A DNA stretch of 64,000 nt from JAMQKA01 sp043951865. Its GTDB lineage: Bacteria > Bacteroidota > Rhodothermia > Balneolales > Balneolaceae. Both the position numbers and the translations under genes were made by a program. The notes below the pieces were generated by a model. The model did not search any database. It was given only the letters and a program-made list of their open reading frames with translations, and had not been told where the DNA came from. The DNA lies in contig NZ_JBINJF010000003.1 in the NCBI RefSeq assembly GCF_043951865.1, positions 1 to 64,000 on the forward strand, in the 5' to 3' direction. Shown here piece after piece: positions 60,914 to 64,000 of this stretch. Each line of letters starts with the position of its first letter. Within the stretch, counting starts at the first letter, position 1.

Positions 60914-62176
60914 ATGAACAGAAACACCCACGATACCGAACAGGCTCCGACACCGGAAGATGAATTAGCACGCATTCTCGAGCTTACCGACCTCGACCTT
61001 GACTATACCGATCTTGAAGACAGCCTGAAAGATCTCAGCAAACTTGCCGCTCATGTAGCCGGAACGGAGATCTCCCTGGTCAACCTTATCGACTCATATA
61101 CCCAGTGGTCGGTCTCCCATTTCGGCCACCACATTGATCAGACTCCGCGGGAGGAGACAATCTGCCAGTACACCATTTTAGATGACCAGGAACTCGAGGT
61201 CCCACACCTGCAGCAGGACAGCCGCTTCAAAGACAAAGAGTTCGTCACCTCCAACCCGGAACTGAATTACTACCTGGGCATCCCGCTCTCCACTCCCGAT
61301 GGAAACCGGATCGGGGCCCTCTGCGTGCTCGACACGGAGAGCAGGGAGCTGACCCCGGAAAAGATTGAGCTGCTTAAAATTATCTCCAACGAGATCGTTA
61401 ACCGCCTGCAGTCGATCCATGAAATCAACCAGCTAAAGCAGACGCTGGACAATATTTCGGACCTTCCCAAAAAGGTGCTTCATGATATCAAAGGTCCCGT
61501 GGGCGGAATTATCGGGCTGACCGACATCATGAAAGATGAGGTGGAAAAAGAGAACCTGGAAGATATTATTGAGCTGATCGAACTGATCAACAAAGGGGGC
61601 AAATCGGTCCTTGAACTTGCCGATGAGCTGCTGAGCGTCGATCCCGGCAACAGTCAAAACGGGGTGCCTGATCCAAAAGATCATGAATTTAACCTGGTTT
61701 TGCTCAGGGACAAGCTTAAAAAGCTTTTCACCCCCCAGGCCAAGAGCAAGGGCGTGAACCTGCAGATCACCGTCTCCGGGAAAAACCAGCAGCTCCCTTT
61801 TCCCAAACAGAAACTGCTGCAAATTATCGGAAACCTGACTTCCAACGCCATAAAGTTTACGCCTGAAGAGGGCAACGTCGCCGTCAAACTTGATCTTGAA
61901 AAACCGGGACAGCCGAAAGCCGATTCTTCGCATCATCTGCTTATCTCGGTTAAAGACACGGGCGTAGGCATGGATCAGGAACAGGTAAAAAAAATCCAGG
62001 ACCAGGATACAAATATGAAAAGCAGGTCTACCGACGGGACCCGCGGTGAAAAGGGTTATGGATTCGGAATTCAGCTTGTAAAACACCTGGTGCAAACACT
62101 TGACGGGCAACTCGAAGTCACCTCGGAGAAAGGAAAAGGATCTGAGATTAAAGTGCTGATCCCAATGAGTTTGTAG
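60914..62176 (+). CDS. GAF-domain histidine kinase
   Basis: A 420-residue cytosolic kinase. The GAF domain (about 40-175) has the familiar ETICQYTILDDQELEVPHLQQDSRF and YLGIPLSTPDGNRIGALCVLD. The phospho-acceptor segment is VLHDIKGPVGGIIGLTDIM (His about 190), degenerate but with the HDIKGP pattern used by HDLKNP-type kinases. HATPase_c has IGNLTSNAIKFTPEEG, VKDTGVGMD and GYGFGIQLVKHLV. The ligand of the GAF domain is unknown. It follows the PAS kinase by 386 bp and may share a pathway. Confidence 0.9.
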   Translation: MNRNTHDTEQAPTPEDELARILELTDLDLDYTDLEDSLKDLSKLAAHVAGTEISLVNLIDSYTQWSVSHFGHHIDQTPREETICQYTILDDQELEVPHLQQDSRFKDKEFVTSNPELNYYLGIPLSTPDGNRIGALCVLDTESRELTPEKIELLKIISNEIVNRLQSIHEINQLKQTLDNISDLPKKVLHDIKGPVGGIIGLTDIMKDEVEKENLEDIIELIELINKGGKSVLELADELLSVDPGNSQNGVPDPKDHEFNLVLLRDKLKKLFTPQAKSKGVNLQITVSGKNQQLPFPKQKLLQIIGNLTSNAIKFTPEEGNVAVKLDLEKPGQPKADSSHHLLISVKDTGVGMDQEQVKKIQDQDTNMKSRSTDGTRGEKGYGFGIQLVKHLVQTLDGQLEVTSEKGKGSEIKVLIPMSL

Positions 62177-62240
62177 GAAAAAGGCGCAATCATTGACCGA
62201 AAAGTGGCCGGCAAGTCACCCAGAGCCACCTGCTGTATAA

Positions 62241-62360
62241 CCCGGATTATTCACGAAATAGTGAAACTAAGAAGTTAAGCCTATGATATTATTTTATTTA
62301 TCAAAAACCACCTATAGCTCAAATTTGGGTGGAGTTGCAATTTGCTGCGAATAATCCGGG
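62241..62360. mobile_element. MITE-like element with perfect 12-bp terminal inverted repeats
   Basis: CCCGGATTATTC (62241-62252) and GAATAATCCGGG (62349-62360) are exact inverted repeats bounding 120 bp without coding capacity. Both sides are flanked by ATAA (62237-62240 and 62361-62364), a possible 4-bp target duplication. No transposase is present in the window, so it would be non-autonomous. Confidence 0.65.
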
Positions 62361-62370
62361 ATAAACCGGT

Positions 62371-63090
62371 TTAATTGCCGAGTTCATATTCAATCAGCAG
62401 GTGGTCCGCCTCCCCTTTTTCAATAGAGAGCTCACCAGTTTCGATCATATCCACTTCAATGGAAGCGTCTTCGCTCCGCAGCGTCACCGATCCGTTCAGC
62501 ACCGTCTCATTCAACGTCCAGGAAAAGTGCAGTGAGTCGGTCTGCCCCGGCTGTAGCTGCAGGTTCCAGGTAACAGTCGGGGTCTCTGCGTTGCGGTAGT
62601 CCCAAAAAAGGTCCTCATCATGCTGAAAGTAGGCGTGCAGATTTTCCGGCGGCGGTGGTGGGGCTGCGGGGTAATCCTCTTGATCTATTCCGTCGGTGGC
62701 GGTGGTGAGCTGACCGAAACGGAGTACATTCAGCGTGTCGGAGGTATCAGCAACGGAAAGATGTACCCGGTACTCCGAGCTGGTGGCCTCGAAATTGGCC
62801 ACCAGGTCAGTGTCTTCCTCGATAATAAAACTATATGGATTTTCCGATGATGTCCTGTCGCCGCTCCACTCTACAAAACCGTACCCGTTGTATGGAAAAG
62901 CCTCTACCCTTGCCGTGTCTCCACTTTGAAATTCAGCAGAGGTAAGCGAAAGAGAGCCCGCCTCCTCCATATTTCTGGTCACATTCAGAACGACGGTTTC
63001 GGGTTCTCCTCCGCCGGATCCCCCCACCCCGCACCCCGAGATATAGAGAAGACTGGCGAAAAGGAGAATATGCAACATATATTTTTCCAT
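62371..63090 (-). CDS. Lipoprotein with InlB-B-repeat-like domain
   Basis: A 239-residue lipoprotein (leader MEKYMLHILLFASLLYISGC, Gly-rich spacer, Cys20). Residues about 32-102 form a divergent InlB B-repeat/Flg_new-like module (GSLSLTSAEFQSGDTARVEA, FPYNGYGFVEWSGD, DLVANFEA). The remainder is a beta-rich domain of unknown family. Surface-exposed and probably ligand- or matrix-binding. It lies just downstream of the T9SS-sorted protein gene (7-bp gap), so they are likely co-expressed. Confidence 0.8.
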   Translation of the reverse strand: MEKYMLHILLFASLLYISGCGVGGSGGGEPETVVLNVTRNMEEAGSLSLTSAEFQSGDTARVEAFPYNGYGFVEWSGDRTSSENPYSFIIEEDTDLVANFEATSSEYRVHLSVADTSDTLNVLRFGQLTTATDGIDQEDYPAAPPPPPENLHAYFQHDEDLFWDYRNAETPTVTWNLQLQPGQTDSLHFSWTLNETVLNGSVTLRSEDASIEVDMIETGELSIEKGEADHLLIEYELGN

Positions 63091-63097
63091 ACCGAAA

Positions 63098-64000
63098 TTA
63101 CTTGATTAAGGTCATCTTCTGAACTTTCTGGAAATCGCCGGCCCGGATACGTAAAAAATAGGTGCCGCTGGACAGGTTGGAACCGTCGAACGTGACGCGG
63201 TATTTTCCGGGATTCTGGACCTGGTTTACCAATGTTTGCACCTTGCGCCCCACCAGGTTATACACCTCCATATTTACCATACCCTTTGCTGCTACCTGGT
63301 ATTCAATGGTAGTACTGGGATTAAACGGGTTCGGGTAGTTCGGGGAGAGCTCGTTGCTCAACGGCATTTCACCGCCACCGAGGCCGGTCAGCAGCAGGCG
63401 GTCATAGGCGTTCCCGATCGTTACCGATTTACCGGGCACCAGGTCAAAATGCACTTCCTCCCCGTCATTGATTCCCACCAGCCGATACGCTTCACCTTCG
63501 GCTGAACCGGCACTAAGCTGAACCTGCACGGGATACGATGAAGCGGAAATTTCAATCTCGGTCTCATTTTGATCGACTATACGGTACCCCTGGCTGGTGC
63601 GCACATCCACTACCGGTCGGGGAGATTTCGGGGGCATCAGGTAGTACTGCTTCTCCTCCGGGGAGAGCGAGCTGCGGCTTAGCATCAGCGAACTGGTAAC
63701 ACCGTTTCGTGAAAACAGCAGGGCATCCAGCTTCTCGCGAGGTACAGGGGCGGCTTCAGCTGCCAGCCTTTTACCGGCACTGGCAGCAGTGCTGGTGTCT
63801 ACCTCCATCAAGATGATTCCCTCCTCCCGGGCGTGGATAAAGTAGCCGCCCGCCGGTGCGATAAATTGCGCATCCTGGTACCCTGTGCCACTATACGCTT
63901 TGACCGGGGTTGTACTCAACACTCCGTTGGGGTCCTGTATATCATTGACCGAAATCGTATCACCGATACCGGAAACCAGGTTCCATCCCTGCTGGAGCTG
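63098..64000 (-). CDS. C-terminal part of a T9SS-sorted secreted protein (5' end outside window)
   Basis: The frame runs without a stop to the right edge (at least 300 residues), so the 5' end is missing. An apparent start at 63922 is an internal codon. The last 80 residues are a type A sorting domain: NYPNPFNPSTTIEYQVAAKG, then VNMEVYNLVGRKVQTLV, then GTYFLRIRAGDF. Proteins with this domain are exported by the type IX (Por) system and attached to or released from the surface. Repeated beta-rich sequence precedes it. Function of the body is unknown. Confidence 0.85.
   Translation of the reverse strand, partial: QLQQGWNLVSGIGDTISVNDIQDPNGVLSTTPVKAYSGTGYQDAQFIAPAGGYFIHAREEGIILMEVDTSTAASAGKRLAAEAAPVPREKLDALLFSRNGVTSSLMLSRSSLSPEEKQYYLMPPKSPRPVVDVRTSQGYRIVDQNETEIEISASSYPVQVQLSAGSAEGEAYRLVGINDGEEVHFDLVPGKSVTIGNAYDRLLLTGLGGGEMPLSNELSPNYPNPFNPSTTIEYQVAAKGMVNMEVYNLVGRKVQTLVNQVQNPGKYRVTFDGSNLSSGTYFLRIRAGDFQKVQKMTLIK

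Noticed and set aside
1..64000. CRISPR arrays, rRNA or tRNA genes, integrases, prophage or IS transposases
   Set aside because: I found no regularly spaced direct repeats, no structured RNA gene and no recombinase or transposase coding sequence; the repeats present are dispersed palindromes.

Overview
The window looks like a chromosomal segment of a Balneolota (Balneolaceae-type) bacterium or a close relative in the Bacteroidota/Rhodothermota neighbourhood. Evidence is a C-terminal type IX secretion signal with the 'NYPNPFNPSTT' signature, a TonB receptor with a CarboxypepD-like N-terminal domain, DUF4856/imelysin lipoproteins, few Shine-Dalgarno sequences, and a clustered heme operon in the order hemH-A-C-D-E-F-B-L. 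The taxonomy is inference from gene content only.

Layout. 1-700: a truncated Cys-rich reading frame and two copies of a dispersed palindromic repeat. 738-2243: an SGNH/GDSL hydrolase. 2297-8597 (minus strand): an iron-acquisition operon encoding a DUF4856 lipoprotein, an imelysin lipoprotein, a full-length vitamin K-dependent gamma-carboxylase homologue and a TonB receptor. 9040-11224 (minus): two tandem ferric-iron binding lipoproteins. 11341-14428 (plus): protoporphyrinogen oxidase and pruA. 14530-18643: miscellaneous small genes, including a 4Fe-4S plus double-CDGSH protein, DUF423 and MmcQ/YjbR. 18901-28342 (minus): the heme operon. 28682-30884: a two-component system. 31047-35904: SDR, serine hydrolase, DUF58, amidinotransferase-fold protein and cold-shock protein. 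36595-42556 (plus): TetR, LolA-like protein, two FtsX/LolC-like permeases, a LolD-like ATPase and an outer-membrane barrel, probably an envelope exporter. 42817-46017: methyltransferase, GT2, MerR and MBL hydrolase. 46613-51609: a 1127-residue DUF4175-type membrane coiled-coil protein and glycerate 2-kinase. 51753-57605 (minus): surface polysaccharide genes (GT2, WecA/MraY-like, UDP-sugar dehydrogenase, wecB), separated by repeats. 58320-62176: two histidine kinases. 62371-64000 (minus): a lipoprotein and a T9SS-sorted protein cut by the window edge.

Iron and heme form one theme. A 19-bp dyad of the form ATTTAGA-N5-TCTAAAT lies upstream of the DUF4856/TonB operon (8645-8663) and between the ferric-binding genes and hemG (11306-11324). 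A weaker version lies upstream of hemH (28497-28515). One iron-responsive regulator may therefore control uptake and heme synthesis together.

The most unusual features are the gamma-carboxylase homologue, with a conserved catalytic-lysine neighbourhood, inside an iron-uptake operon; a Cys-rich insertion in ferrochelatase; and several families of short palindromic intergenic repeats. The main repeat family ends in GGGCTTTGCAAAACC and has at least seven type I copies of about 115 bp and two complete type II copies of about 140 bp.
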